From: Hymenopus coronatus
Taxonomy: Eukaryota; Arthropoda; Insecta; Mantodea; Hymenopodidae
Direction of reading: 5' to 3'
DNA length: 64,000 nucleotides
NCBI GenBank assembly: GCA_030762935.1
Contig: CM060890.1
Span: 150,594,629-150,658,628, forward strand
The notes under the pieces were generated by a model. It worked only from the letters and a program-made list of their open reading frames with translations. It did not search any database and was not told where the DNA came from. The position numbers and the translations under genes are program-made. Positions 1 to 14,265 of this stretch are shown here, piece by piece (the first letter of the stretch is position 1; each line of letters begins with the position of its first letter).

Positions 1-11
1 GCATAAATGAG

Positions 12-1773
12 TTGGGGATAAGTCACCATAGCAGAGATTTGAACTCGGAACCACTTGAGTCAGACACGTTACCACCATCTCAATGTAATAATGAGTTCGG
101 GATAAGTCACCATAACCGAGATTTGAACTCGGAACCACTTGAGTCAGACACGTTACCAACATCTCAATGTAATGATGAGGTCGGGATAAGTCACCCTAAA
201 TAAGATTTGAGCTGGGAACCACTTAAGTCAGACACGTTACCACCATCTCAATGTAATAATGAGTTCGGGATAGGTCATTATAACCAAGATTTGAACTCGG
301 AACCACTTGAGTCCGACTTGTTACCGACAACTCAATGTATTAATAAAGTTGGGATAAGTCACTGTAACTGAGATTTGAACTCGGAACCACTTGAGTCAGA
401 CACGTTACCACCATCTCAATGCATCAATGAGTTCGGGATAAGTCACCATAACCGAGTTTTGAACTCGGACCACATGAGTCAGACACGTTAACACCATTTC
501 AATGTATTAATGAGTTCGGGATAAGTAATCATAACCGAGAGTTGACCTCGTAAAACTTTGAGTCAGACACGTTACCACCATTTCAATGCAATAATGAGGA
601 TCGGATAAGTCACAAAAACCGAGATTTGAACTCCGAACCACTTGAGTCAGACACGTTGCTACCATTTCAGTGCATTAATGAGTTGGGGATAAGTCACCTT
701 AACCGAGATTTGAACTCGGAACCACTTGAGTCAGACACGTTACCACCATCTCAATGTAATAATGAGTTCGATATAAGTCACCATAACCGAGATTTGAACT
801 CGGTACCACTTGAGTCAGACACGTTACCACCATCTCAATTTAATAATGTTTTTGGGATAGGACACTATAACCATGATTTGAGCTCGGAACCATGTTGAGT
901 CAGACACGCTCCAACCATCTCATGGCAATAATGAGTTCTGTATAGCTCACCATAATCAGGATTTGAACTCGGATCCTCTTGAGTCAGACACGTTACTACC
1001 ATCTCAATTTAATAAAGAGTTCGGGATAAGTCACCATAACCGAGATTTGAACTCGGAACCACTTGAGTCAGACACGTTACCAACATCTCATTGCAATGAT
1101 GAGGTCGGGATAAGTCACCATAACCGAGATTTGAACTCGGAACCACTTGAGTCAGACACGTTACCAACATTTCAGTGCATTAATGAGGTCGGGTTATGTC
1201 ACCATAACCAAGATTTGAACTCGGAACCACTTGAGTCAGACACGTTACCACTATCTCAATTTAATATAGAGATCGGGATAAGTCACTATAACCTAGATTT
1301 TGACTCGGAACCTCTTGAGTCAGACTCGTTATCACCATTTCAATGTAACAATGAGTTCCGGATAAGTCACTATAACATAGATTTGAACTCAGAACCACTT
1401 GAGTCAGACTCGTTACCGACATCTCAATGTATTAATGAGGTCGGGATAAGTCATTGTAACCTAGATTTGAACTCGGAACCACTTAAGTCATACACGTTAC
1501 CACCATTTCAATGCATCAATGAGTTCGGGGTAAGTCATCATAACCGAGATTTGAACTCGGACCACTTGAGTAAGACACGTTACCACCATTTCAATGTAAT
1601 AATGAGTTCGGTATAAGTCACCATAACCGAGATTTGACCTCGTAAAACTTTGAGTCAGTCACGTAACCATAATTTCAATGTAATAATGAGGTTCGGATAA
1701 GTCACCAAAACCGAGATTTGAACTCGGAACCACTTGAGTCAGACACGTTACTACCATTTCATGCATAAATGAG
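12..1773. repeat. S1 higher-order repeat, 1762-bp unit, copy 1
   Basis: The marker monomer with CATAGCCGAG occurs near 12, 1774 and 3536, giving an exact 1762-bp period (21 x 84 minus 2). Landmarks inside the unit keep the same offset: the ACCATGTTGAGTC variant near 890 recurs near 2650, and the GGATCCTCTTGAG variant near 972 recurs near 2734. The copies differ by scattered substitutions. The missing 2 bp comes from single-base deletions in variant monomers (TTTCATGC for TTTCAATGC, and CGGACCAC for CGGAACCAC), so the unit breaks its own reading frame. Confidence 0.88.
703..753 (-). other. tRNA-like Pol III module of S1 (representative copy)
   Basis: On the minus strand, 719 down to 703 reads CCGAGTTCAAATCTCGG: a 5-bp stem closing a 7-nt loop TTCAAAT, which fits the tRNA T-loop pattern TTCRANY. 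It contains GTTCAAATC, a full match to the B-box consensus GWTCRANNC. Upstream on that strand, 753 to 743 reads TGAGATGGTGG, matching 7 of the 9 specified positions of an A box (TRRYNNARYGG). Between them lies GTCTGACT, which resembles the 5' side of an anticodon arm. The A-to-B start distance is 38 nt against about 44-45 in tRNAs, as if part of the anticodon arm were deleted. The same layout recurs in canonical monomers across the array, for example the T-arm at 116-132. Acceptor-stem pairing is not evident, so this is a tRNA-derived relic and not a tRNA gene. Whether it is transcribed or bound by TFIIIC is unknown. Confidence 0.72.
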
Positions 1774-3535
1774 TTGGGGATAAGTCACCATAGCCGAGAT
1801 TTGAACTCGGAAGCACTTGAGTCAGACACGTTACCACCATCTCAATGTAATAATGAGTTCGGGATAAGTCACCATAACCGTGATTTGAACTCGGAACCAC
1901 TTGAGTCAGACACGTTACCAACATCTCAATGTAATGATGAGGTCGGGATAAGTCACCCTAAATAAGATTTGAGCTGGGAACCACTTAAGTCAGACACGTT
2001 ACCACCATCTCAATGTAATAATGAGTTCGGGATAGGTCATTATAACCAAGATTTGAACTCGGAACCACTTGAGTCCGACTTGTTACCGACAACTCAATGT
2101 ATTAATAAAGTTGGGATAAGTCACTGTAACTGAGATTTGAACTCGGAACCACTTGAGTCAGACACGTTACCACCATCTCAATGCATCAATGAGTTCGGGA
2201 TAAGTCACCATAACCGAGTTTTGAACTCGGACCACATGAGTCAGACACGTTAACACCATTTCAATGTAATAATGAGTTCGGGATAAGTAATCATAACCGA
2301 GAGTTGACCTCGTAAAACTTTGAGTCAGACACGTTACCACCATTTCAATGCAATAATGAGGATCGGATAAGTCACAAAAACCGAGATTTGAACTCCGAAC
2401 CACTTGAGTCAGACACGTTGCTACCATTTCAGTGCATTAATGAGTTGGGGATAAGTCACCTTAACCGAGATTTGAACTCGGAACCACTTGAATCAGACAC
2501 GTTACCACCATCTCAATGTAATAATGAGTTCGGGATAAGTCACCATAACCGAGATTTGAACTCGGAACCACTTGAGTCAGACACGTTACCACCATCTCAA
2601 TTTAATAATGACTTTGGGATAGGACACTATAACCATGATTTGAGCTCGGTACCATGTTGAGTCAGACACGCTCCAACCATCTCATGGCAATAATGAGTTC
2701 TGTAAAGCTCATCATAATCAGGATTTGAACTCGGATCCTCTTGAGTCAGACACGTTACCACAATCTCAATTTAATAAAGAGTTCGGGATAAGTCACCATA
2801 ACCGAGATTTGAACTCGGAACAGCTTGAGTCAGACACGTTACCAACATCTCAATGTAATGATGAGGTCGGGATAAGTCACCATAACCGAGATTTGAACTC
2901 GGAACCACTTGAGTCAGACACGTTACCAACATTTCAGTGCATTAATGAGGTCGGGATAAGTCACCATAACCGAGATTTGAACTCGGAACCACTTGAGTCA
3001 GACACGTTACCACTATCTCAATTTAATATAGAGATCGGGATAAGTCACTATAACCTAGATTTTGACTCGGAACTACTTGAGTCAGACTCGTTATCACCAT
3101 TTCAATGTAACAATGAGTTCCGGATAAGTCAATATAACCAAGATTTGAACTCAGAACCACTTGAGTCAGACTCGTTACCGACATCTCAATGTATTAATGA
3201 GGTCGGGATAAGTCATTGTAACCTAGATTTGAACTCGGAACCACTTAAGTCATACACGTTACCACCATTTCAATGCATCAATGAGTTCGGGGTAAGTCAT
3301 CATAACCGAGATTTGAACTCGGACCACTTGAGTCAGACACGTTACCACCATTTCAATGTAATAATGAGTTCGGTATAAGTCACCATAACCGAGATTTGAC
3401 CTCGTAAAACTTTTAGTCAGTCACGTAACCATAATTTCAATGTAATAATGAGGTTCGGATAAGTCACCAAAACCGAGATTTGAACTCGGAACCAATTGAG
3501 TCAGACACGTTACTACCATTTCATGCATAAATGAG
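1774..3535. repeat. S1 higher-order repeat, 1762-bp unit, copy 2
   Basis: This is the tandem neighbour of the unit starting near 12, with the same order of variant monomers. Related 1762-bp units recur at 10325-12086 and 14266-16027, also starting at the CATAGCCGAG marker. It differs from copy 1 by point changes, including an AGAACCAC variant and a GGAACTACTTGAG variant near 3070. Confidence 0.86.
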
Positions 3536-6089
3536 TTGGGGATAAGTCACCATAGCCGAGATTTGAACTCGGAACCACTTGAGTCAGACACGTTACCACC
3601 ATCTCAATGTAATAATGAGTTCGGGATAAGTCACCATAACCGAGATTTGAACTCGGAACCACTTGAGTCAGACACGTTACCAACATCTCAATGTAATGAT
3701 GAGGTCGGGATAAGTTACCATAACCGAGATTTGAACTCGGAACCACTTGAGTCAGACACGTTACCACCAACTCAATGTAATAATGAGTTCGGGATAAGTC
3801 ACAATAACCGAGATTTGAACTCGGAACCACTTGAGTCAGACACGTTACCAACATTTCAGTGCATTAATGAGGTCGTGTTATGTCACCATAACCAAGATTT
3901 GAACTCGGAACCACTTGAGTCAGACACGTTACCACTATCTCAATTTAATATAGAGATCGGGATAAGTCACTATAACCGAGATTTTGACTCGGAACCACTT
4001 GAGTCAGACTCGTTATCACCATTTCAATGTAACAATGAGTTCCGGATAAGTCACTATAACCAAGATTTGAACCCAGAACCACTTGAGTCAGACTCGTTAA
4101 CGACATCTCAATGTATTAAAGAGGTCGGGATAAGTCATTGTAACCTAGATTTGAACTCGGAACCACTTAAGTCATACACGTTACCACCATTTCAATGCAT
4201 CAATGAGTTCGGGGTAAGTCATCATAACCGAGATTTGAACTCGGACCACTTGAGTAAGACACGTTACCACCATTTCAATGTAATAATGTGTTCGGTATAA
4301 GTCACCATAACCGAGATTTGACCTCGTAAAACTTTGAGTCAGTCACGTAACCATAATTTCAATGGAATAATGAGGTTCGGATAAGTCACCAAAACCGAGA
4401 TTTGAACTCGGAACCACTTGAGTCAGACAGGTTACTACCATTTCATGCATAAATGAGTTGGGGATAAGTCACCATAGCCGAGATTTGAACTCGGAACCAC
4501 TTGAGTCAGACACGTTACCACCATCTCAATGTAATAATGAGTTCGGGATAAGTCACCATAACCGAGATTTGAACTCGGAACCACTTGAGTCAGACACGTT
4601 ACCAACATCTCAATGTAATGATGAGGTCGGGATAAGTCACCCTAAATAAGATTTGAGCTGGGAAACACTTAAGTCAGACACGTTACCACCATCTCAATGT
4701 AATAATGAGTTCGGGATAGGTCATTATAACCAAGATTTGAACTCGGAACCACTTGAGTCCGACTTGTTACCGACAACTCAATGTATTAATAAAGTTGGGA
4801 TAAGTCACTGTAACTGAGATTTGAACTCGGAACCACTTGAGTCAGACACGTTACCACCATCTCAATGCATCAATGAGTTCGGGATAAGTCACCATAACCG
4901 AGTTTTGAACTCGGACCACATGAGTCAGACACGTTAACACCATTTCAATGTAATAATGAGTTCGGGATAAGTAATCATAACCGAGAGTTGACCTCGTAAA
5001 ACTTTGAGTCAGACACGTTACCACCATTTCAATGCAATAATGAGGATCGGATAAGTCACAAAAACCGAGATTTGAACTCCGAACCACTTGAGTCAGACAC
5101 GTTGCTACCATTTCAGTGCATTAATGAGTTGGGGATAAGTCACCTTAACCGAGATTTGAACTCGGAACCACTTGAGTCAGACACGTTACCACCATCTCAA
5201 TGTAATAATGAGTTCGGGATAAGTCACCATAACCGAGATTTGAACTCGGAACCACTTGAGTCAGACTCGTTACCACCATCTCAATTTAATAATGACTTTG
5301 GGATAGGACACTATAACCATGATTTGAGCTCGGAACCATGTTGAGTCAGACACGCTCCAACCATCTCATGGCAATAATGAGTTCTGTATAGCTGACCATA
5401 ATCAGGATTTGAACTCGGATCCTCTTGAGTCAGACACGTTACCACAATCTCAATTTAATAAAGAGTTCGGGATAAGTCATCATAACCGAGATTTGAACTC
5501 GGAACAGCATGAGTCAGACACGTTACCAACATCTCAATGTAATGATGAGGTCGGGATAAGTCACCATAACCGAGATTTGAACTCGGAACCACTTGAGTCA
5601 GACACGTCACCAACATTTCAGTGCATTAATGAGCTCGGGATAAGTCACCATAACCGAGATTTGAACTCGGAACCACTTGAGTCAGACACGTTACCACTAT
5701 CTCAATTTAATATAGAGATCGGGATAAGTCACTATAACCTAGATTTTGACTCGGAACCACTTGAGTCAGACTCGTTATCACCATGTCAATGTAATAATGA
5801 GTTCAGGATAAGCCACCATAACCGAGATTTGAACTTCGAACCACATAAGTCAGACACGTTACCACCAATTAACGGCATTAATGAGTTCGGGATAAGTCAT
5901 TATAACCAAGATTTGAGCTCGGAACAAGTTGAGTCAGACATGTTACCACCATCTTAATATAATAATGAATTCGGATTAGGTCACCATAACCGAGATATGA
6001 ACTCGGAACCAATTGAGTCAGACACGTTACCACCATCTCAATGCATTAATTAGTTCGGGATAAGACAGTATAACCAAAATATGAGCTCC

Positions 6090-6590
6090 GAACCACTTGA
6101 GTCAGACACGTTACCACCATCTCAATGTAATAATGAGATCGGGATAATTCAAAATAACCGAGATTTGAGATCGGAACCACTTGAGTCATACACGTTACCA
6201 CCACCTCAATGTAATAATGAGTTCGGTATAAGTTACATTAACCAAGATTTTAGCTCGGAACCACTTCAGTCAGACACGTTACCACCATCTCAATGTAATG
6301 AGTTCGGGATAAGTCACCATAACCGAGATTTTAGCTCGGAGCCACTTGAGTAGGAAACGTTACCACCATCTCAGTGTAATATGGAGTTCGATATAATCAC
6401 CATAACCGAGATTTGAGCTTGGAACCACTTGAGTCAGACACGTTACCACCATCTCAATGTAATAATATGGTCGGGATAAGACACTATTACCATGATTTTA
6501 GCTCGGAACCACTTGAGTCATACACGTTACTACCATCTCAATGTAATAATGTGGTCGGGATAAGACACCATAACCATGATTTGAGCTCGT
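6090..6590. repeat. S1 variant block shared with distant parts of the array
   Basis: This run of unusual monomers carries GGGATAATTCAAAATAACC, a GAGATCGG stem variant, a 3-bp-shorter CAATGTAATGAGTTCG monomer and a GAGTAGGAAACG variant. The same run in the same order appears about 12,072 bp downstream (18,160-18,660) and again 3,604 bp beyond that (21,765-22,265). The flanks differ: upstream at 18.1 kb lies a CCGAGATTAAAACTCGG monomer that is not present here. Such a block moving as a unit within the array points to non-adjacent exchange or gene conversion. Confidence 0.82.
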
Positions 6591-9500
6591 AGGCACTTGA
6601 TTCAGACACCTTCCCACCATCTCAATCTAATAATGAGGTCGGGATAAGTCACCATAACCGAGATTTGAGCTCAGAAACACTTGAGTGAGACACCATACCA
6701 CCATCTCAATGTAAAAATGTGTTCGGCATAAGTCACCATATCCGAGATTTGAGCTCGGAACCACTTGAGTCAGATACGTTACAACCATCTCAATGTACAC
6801 ACAAGTTCGGGATAAGTCACCATAAACGAGATTTAAACTGTGAACCACATGAATCAGACACCTTACCACCATCTCAATATAATAATGAGGTCGGGATAAG
6901 TCACCAAAACCGAGATTTGAACTCGGAACCACTTGAGTCAGACACGTTACCAACATTTCAGTGCATTAATGAGGTCGGGAAAGTCACCATAACCGAGATT
7001 TGAACTCGGAACCACTTGAGTCAGACACGTTACCACTATCTCAATTTAATATAGAGATCGGGATAAGTCACTATAACCTAGATTTTGACTCGGAACCACT
7101 TGAGTCAGACTCGTTATCACCATTTCAATGTAACAATGAGTTCCGGATAAGTCACTATAACCAAGATTTGAACTCAGAACCACTTGAGTCAGACTCGTTA
7201 CCGACATCTCAATGTATTAATGAGGTCGGGATAAGTCATTGTAACCTAGATTTGAACTCGGAACCACTTAAGTCATACACGTTACCACCATTTCAATGCA
7301 TCAATGAGTTCGGGGTAAGTCATCATAACCGAGATTTGAACTCGGACCACTTGAGTCAGACACGTTACCACCATTTCAATGTAATAATGAGTTCGGTATA
7401 AGTCACCATAACCGAGATTTGACCTCGTAAAACTTTGAGTCAGTCACGTAACCATAATTTCAATGTAATAATGAGGTTCGGATAAGTCACCAAAACCGAG
7501 ATTTGAACTCGGAACCAATTGAGTCAGACACGTTACTACCATTTCATGCATAAATGAGTTGGGGATAAGTCACCATAGCCGAGATTTGAACTCGGAACCA
7601 CTTGAGTCAGACACGTTACCACCATCTCAATGTAATAATGAGTTCGGGATAAGTCACCATAACCGAGATTTGAACTCGGAACCACTTGAGTCAGACACGT
7701 TACCAACATCTCAATGTAATGATGAGGTCGGGATAAGTTACCATAACCGAGATTTGAACTCGGAACCACTTGAGTCAGACACGTTACCACCAACTCAATG
7801 TAATAATGAGTTCGGGATAAGTCACAATAACCGAGATTTGAACTCGGAACCACTTGAGTCAGACACGTTACCAACATTTCAGTGCATTAATGAGGTCGGG
7901 TTATGTCACCATAACCAAGATTTGAACTCGGAACCACTTGAGTCAGACACGTTACCACTATCTCAATTTAAAATAGAGATCGGGATAAGTCACTATAACC
8001 GAGATTTTGACTCGGAACCACTTGAGTCAGACTCGTTATCACCATTTCAATGTAACAATGAGTTCCGGATAAGTCACTATAACCAAGATTTGAACCCAGA
8101 ACCACTTGAGTCAGACTCGTTAACGACATCTCAATGTATTAAAGAGGTCGGGATAAGTCATTGTAACCTAGATTTGAACTCGGAACCACTTAAGTCATAC
8201 ACGTTACCACCATTTCAATGCATCAATGAGTTCGGAGTAAGTCATCATAACCGAGATTTGAACTCGGACCACTTGAGTAAGACACGTTACCACCATTTCA
8301 ATGTAATAATGAGTTCGGTATAAGTCACCATAACCGAGATTTGACCTCGTAAAACTTTGAGTCAGTCACGTATCCATAATTTCAATGTAATAATGAGGTT
8401 CGGATAAGTCACCAAAACCGAGATTTGAACTCGGAACCACTTGAGTCAGACACGTTACTACCATTTCATGCATAAATGAGTTGGGGATAAGTCACCATAG
8501 CCGAGATTTGAACTCGGAACCACTTGAGTCAGACACGTTACCACCATCTCAATGTAATAATGAGTTCGGGATAAGTCACCATAACCGAGATTTGAGCTCA
8601 GAAACACTTGAGTCAGACACCATACCACCATCTCAATGTAAAAATGTGTTCGGCATAAGTCACCATTACCGAGATTTGAGCTCGGAACCACTTGAGTCAG
8701 ATACGTTACAACCATCTCAATATACACACAAGTTCGGGATAAGTCACCATAAACGAGATTTAAACTGTGAACCACATGAATCAGACACCTTACCACCATC
8801 TCAATATAATAATGAGGTCGGGATAAGTCACCAAAACCGAGATTTGAACTCGGAACCACTTGAGTCAGACACGTTACCAACATTTCAGTGCATTAATGAG
8901 GTCGGGATAAGTCACCATAACCGAGATTTGAACTCGGAACCACTTGAGTCAGACACGTTACCACTATCTCAATTTAATATAGAGATCGGGATAAGTCACT
9001 ATAACCTAGATTTTGACTCGGAACCACTTGAGTCAGACTCGTTATCACCATTTCAATGTAACAATGAGTTCCGGATAAGTCACTATAACCAAGATTTGAA
9101 CTCAGAACCACTTGAGTCAGACTCGTTACCGACATCTCAATGTATTAATGAGGTCGGGATAAGTCATTGTAACCTAGATTTGAACTCGGAACCACTTAAG
9201 TCATACACGTTACCACCATTTCAATGCATCAATGAGTTCGGGGTAAGTCATCATAACCGAGATTTGAACTCGGACCACTTGAGTCAGACACGTTACCACC
9301 ATTTCAATGTAATAATGAGTTCGGTATAAGTCACCATAACCGAGATTTGACCTCGTAAAACTTTGAGTCAGTCACGTAACCATAATTTCAATGTAATAAT
9401 GAGGTTCGGATAAGTCACCAAAACCGAGATTTGAACTCGGAACCAATTGAGTCAGACACGTTACTACCATTTCATGCATAAATGAGTTGGGGATAAGTCA

Positions 9501-10324
9501 CCATAGCCGAGATTTGAACTCGGAACCACTTGAGTCAGACACGTTACCACCATCTCAATGTAATAATGAGTTCGGGATAAGTCACCATAACCGAGATTTG
9601 AACTCGGAACCACTTGAGTCAGACACGTTACCAACATCTCAATGTAATGATGAGTTCGGGATAAGTCACAATAACCGAGATTTGAACTCGGAACCACTTG
9701 AGTCAGACACGTTACCAACATTTCAGTGCATTAATGAGGTCGGGTTATGTCACCATAACCAAGATTTGAACTCGGAACCACTTGAGTCAGACACGTTACC
9801 ACTATCTCAATTTAATATAGAGATCGGGATAAGTCACTATAACCGAGATTTTGACTCGGAACCACTTGAGTCAGACTCGTTATCACCATTTCAATGTAAC
9901 AATGAGTTCCGGATAAGTCACTATAACCAAGATTTGAACCCAGAACCACTTGAGTCAGACTCGTTAACGACATCTCAATGTATTAAAGAGGTCGGGATAA
10001 GTCATTGTAACCTAGATTTGAACTCGGAACCACTTAAGTCATACACGTTACCACCATTTCAATGCATCAATGAGTTCGGGGTAAGTCATCATAACCGAGA
10101 TTTGAACTCGGACCACTTGAGTAAGACACATTACCACCATTTCAATGTAATAATGAGTTCGGTATAAGTCACCATAACCGATATTTGACCTCGTAAAGCT
10201 TTGAGTCAGTCACGTAACCATAATTTCAATGTAATAATGAGGTTCGGATAAGTCACCAAAACCGAGATTTGAACTCGGAACCACTTGAGTCAGACAGGTT
10301 ACTACCATTTCATGCATAAATGAG

Positions 10325-13299
10325 TTGGGGATAAGTCACCATAGCCGAGATTTGAACTCGGAACCACTTGAGTCAGACACGTTACCACCATCTCAATGTA
10401 ATAATGAGTTCGGGATAAGTCACCATAACCGAGATTTGAACTCGGAACCACTTGAGTCAGACACGCTACCAACATCTCAATGTAATGATGAGGTCGGGAT
10501 AAGTCACCCTAAATAAGATTTGAGCTGGGAACCACTTAAGTCAGACACGTTACCACCATCTCAATGTAATAATGAGTTCGGGATAGGTCATTATAACCAA
10601 GATTTGAACTCGGAACCACTTGAGCCCGACTTGTTACCGACAACTCAATGTATTAATAAAGTTGGGATAAGTCACTGTAACTGAGATTTGAACTCGGAAC
10701 CACTTGAGTCAGACACGTTACCACCATCTCAATGCATCAATGAGTTCGGGATAAGTCACCATAACCGAGTTTTGAACTCGGACCACATAAGTCAGACACG
10801 TTAACACCATTTCAATGTAAAAATGAGTTCGGGATAAGTAATCATAACCGAGAGTTGACCTCGTAAAACTTTGAGTCAGACACGTTACCACCATTTCAAT
10901 GCAATAATGAGGATCGGATAAGTCACAAAAACCGAGATTTGAACTCCGAACCACTTGAGTCAGACACGTTGCTACCATTTCAGTGCATTAATGAGTTGGG
11001 GATAAGTCACCTTAACCGAGATTTGAACTCGGAACCACTTGAGTCAGACACGTTACCACCATCTCAATGTAATAATGAGTTCGGGATAAGTCACCATAAC
11101 CGAGATTTGAACTCGGAACCACTTGAGTCAGACACGTTACCACCATCTCAATTTAATAATGACTTTGGGATAGGACACTATAACCATGATTTGAGCTCGG
11201 AACCATGTTGAGTCAGACACGCTCCAACCATCTCATGGCAATAATGAGTTCTGTATAGCTGACCATAATCAGGATTTGAACTCGGATCCTCTTGAGTCAG
11301 ACACGTTACCACAATCTCAATTTAATAAAGAGTTCGGGATAAGTCATCATAACCGAGATTTGATTTCGGAACAGCTTGAGTCAGACACGTTACCAACATC
11401 TCAATGTAATGATGAGGTCGGGATAAGTCACCATAACCGAGATTTGAACTCGGAACCACTTGAGTCAGACACGTCACCAACATTTCAGTGCATTAATGAG
11501 CTCGGGATAAGTCACCATAACCGAGATTTGAACTCGGAACCACTTGAGTCAGACACGTTACCACTATCTCAATTTAATATAGAGATCGGGATAAGTCACT
11601 ATAACCTAGATTTTGACTCGGAACCACTTGAGTCAGACTCGTTATCACCATTTCAATGTAACAATGAGTTCCGGATAAGTCACTATAACCAAGATTTGAA
11701 CTCAGAACCACTTGAGTCAGACTCGTTACCGACATCTCAATGTATTAATGAGGTCGGGATAAGTCATTGTAACCTAGATTTGAACTCGGAACCACTTAAG
11801 TCATACACGTTACCACCATTTCAATGCATCAATGAGTTCGGGGTAAGTCATCATAACCGAGATTTGAACTCGGACCACTTGAGTCAGACACGTTACCACC
11901 ATTTCAATGTAATAATGAGTTCGGTATAAGTCACCATAACCGAGATTTGACCTCGTAAAACTTTGAGTCAGTCACGTAACCATAATTTCAATGTAATAAT
12001 GAGGTTCGGATAAGTCACCAAAACCGAGATTTGAACTCGGAACCAATTGAGTCAGACACGTTACTACCATTTCATGCATAAATGAGTTGGGGATAAGTCA
12101 CCATAGCCGAGATTTGAACTCGGAACCACTTGAGTCAGACACGTTACCACCATCTCAATGTAATAATGAGTTCGGGATAAGTCACCATAACCGAGATTTG
12201 AACTCGGAACCACTTGAGTCAGACACGTTACCAACATCTCAATGTAATGATGAGGTCGGGATAAGTCACCCTAAATAAGATTTGAGCTGGGAACCACTTG
12301 AGTCAGACACGTTACCACCAACTCAATGTAATAATGAGTTCGGGATAAGTCACAATAACCGAGATTTGAACTCGGAACCACTTGAGTCAGACACGTTACC
12401 AACATTTCAGTGCATTAATGAGGTCGGGTTATGTCACCATAACCAAGATTTGAACTCGGAACCACTTGAGTCAGACACGTTACCACTATCTCAATTTAAT
12501 ATAGAGATCGGGATAAGTCACTATAACCGAGATTTTGACTCGGAACCACTTGAGTCAGACTCGTTATCACCATTTCAATGTAACAATGAGTTCCGGATAA
12601 GTCACTATAACCAAGATTTGAACCCAGAACCACTTGAGTCAGACTCCTTACCGACATCTCAATGTATTAATGAGGTCGGGATAAGTCATTGTAACCTAGA
12701 TTTGAACTCGGAACCACTTAAGTCATACACGTTACCACCATTTCAATGCATCAATGAGTTCGGGGTAAGTCATCATAACCGAGATTTGAACTCGGACCAC
12801 TTGAGTCAGACACGTTACCACCATTTCAATGTAATAATGAGTTCGGTATAAGTCACCATAACCGAGATTTGACCTCGTAAAACTTTGAGTCAGTCACGTA
12901 ACCATAATTTCAATGTAATAATGAGGTTCGGATAAGTCACCAAAACCGAGATTTGAACTCGGAACCAATTGAGTCAGACACGTTACTACCATTTCATGCA
13001 TAAATGAGTTGGGGATAAGTCACCATAGCCGAGATTTGAACTCGGAACCACTTGAGTCAGACACGTTACCACCATCTCAATGTAATAATGTGTTCGGGAT
13101 AAGTCACCATAACCGAGATTTGAACTCGGAACCACTTGAGTCAGACACGTTACCAACATCCAAATGTAATGATGAGGTCGGGATAAGTCACCCTAACTAA
13201 GATTTGAGCTGGGAACCACTTGAGTCAGACACGTTACCACCAACTCAATGTAATAATGAGTTCGGGATAAGTCACAATAACCGAGATTTGAACTCGGAA
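10325..13299. repeat. S1 3,941-bp higher-order repeat, copy 1
   Basis: From the marker monomer at 10325, the order of variants is repeated 3,941 bp later (10325 to 14266, 10939 to 14880, 11276 to 15217, 12087 to 16028, 13009 to 16950). Correspondence stops near 13,300: here a CCACTTAAGTCATACACG monomer follows directly, while the second copy continues with several further monomers. The difference looks like a deletion of whole monomers by unequal exchange in copy 1. Confidence 0.86.
12087..13008. repeat. S1 basic 922-bp higher-order repeat (11-mer)
   Basis: The distance between successive CATAGCCGAG marker monomers is most often 922 bp (11 x 84 minus 2) or 924 bp. Examples are 3536-4457, 7559-8480, 12087-13008, 16028-16949 and 19632-20553, with 924 bp at 16950-17873, 20554-21477 and 24161-25084. 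Variants of 838, 1006 and 1257 bp fit 10-, 12- and 15-monomer versions. This 11-mer appears to be the building block from which longer units arose. Confidence 0.8.
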
Positions 13300-14265
13300 C
13301 CACTTAAGTCATACACGTTACCACCATTTCAATGCATCAATGAGTTCGGGGTAAGTCATCATAACCGAGATTTGAACTCGGACCACTTGAGTCAGACACG
13401 TTACCACCATCTCAATGTAATAATGAGTTCGGGATAAGTCACCATAACCGAGATTTGAACTCGGAACCACTTGAGTCAGACACGTTACCAACATCTCAAT
13501 GTAATGATGAGGTCGGGATAAGTTACCATAACCGAGATTTGAACTCGGAACCACTTGAGTCAGACACGTTACCACCAACTCAATGTAATAATGAGTTCGG
13601 GATAAGTCATAATAACCGAGATTTGAACTCGGAACCACTTGAGTCAGACACGTTACCAACATTTCAGTGCATTAATGAGGTCGGGTTATGTCACCATAAC
13701 CAAGATTTGAACTCGGAACCACTTGAGTCAGACACGTTACCACTATCTCAATTTAATATAGAGATCGGGATAAGTCACTATAACCGAGATTTTGACTCGG
13801 AACCACTTGAGTCAGACTCGTTATCACCATTTCAATGTAACAATGAGTTCCGGATAAGTCACTATAACCAAGATTTGAACCCAGAACCACTTGAGTCAGA
13901 CTCGTTAACGACATCTCAATGTATTAAAGAGGTCGGGATAAGTCATTGTAACCTAGATTTGAACTCGGAACCACTTAAGTCATACACGTTACCACCATTT
14001 CAATGCATCAATGAGTTCGGGGTAAGTCATCATAACCGAGATTTGAACTCGGACCACTTGAGTAAGACACGTTACCACCATTTCAATGTAATAATGAGTT
14101 CGGTATAAGTCACCATAACCGAGATTTGACCTCGTAAAACTTTGAGTCAGTCACGTAACCATAATTTCAATGTAATAATGAGGTTCGGATAAGTCACCAA
14201 AACCGAGATTTGAACTCGGAACCACTTGAGTCAGACACGTTACTACCATTTCATGCATAAATGAG

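Noticed and set aside
963..1616. Long plus-strand open frame with a 28-residue repeat (and dozens like it up to about 29.2 kb), a candidate repeat protein
   Set aside because: The frame is open only because the satellite unit is 84 bp. The minus strand is equally open, stops fall at HOR indels, and start codons are arbitrary.
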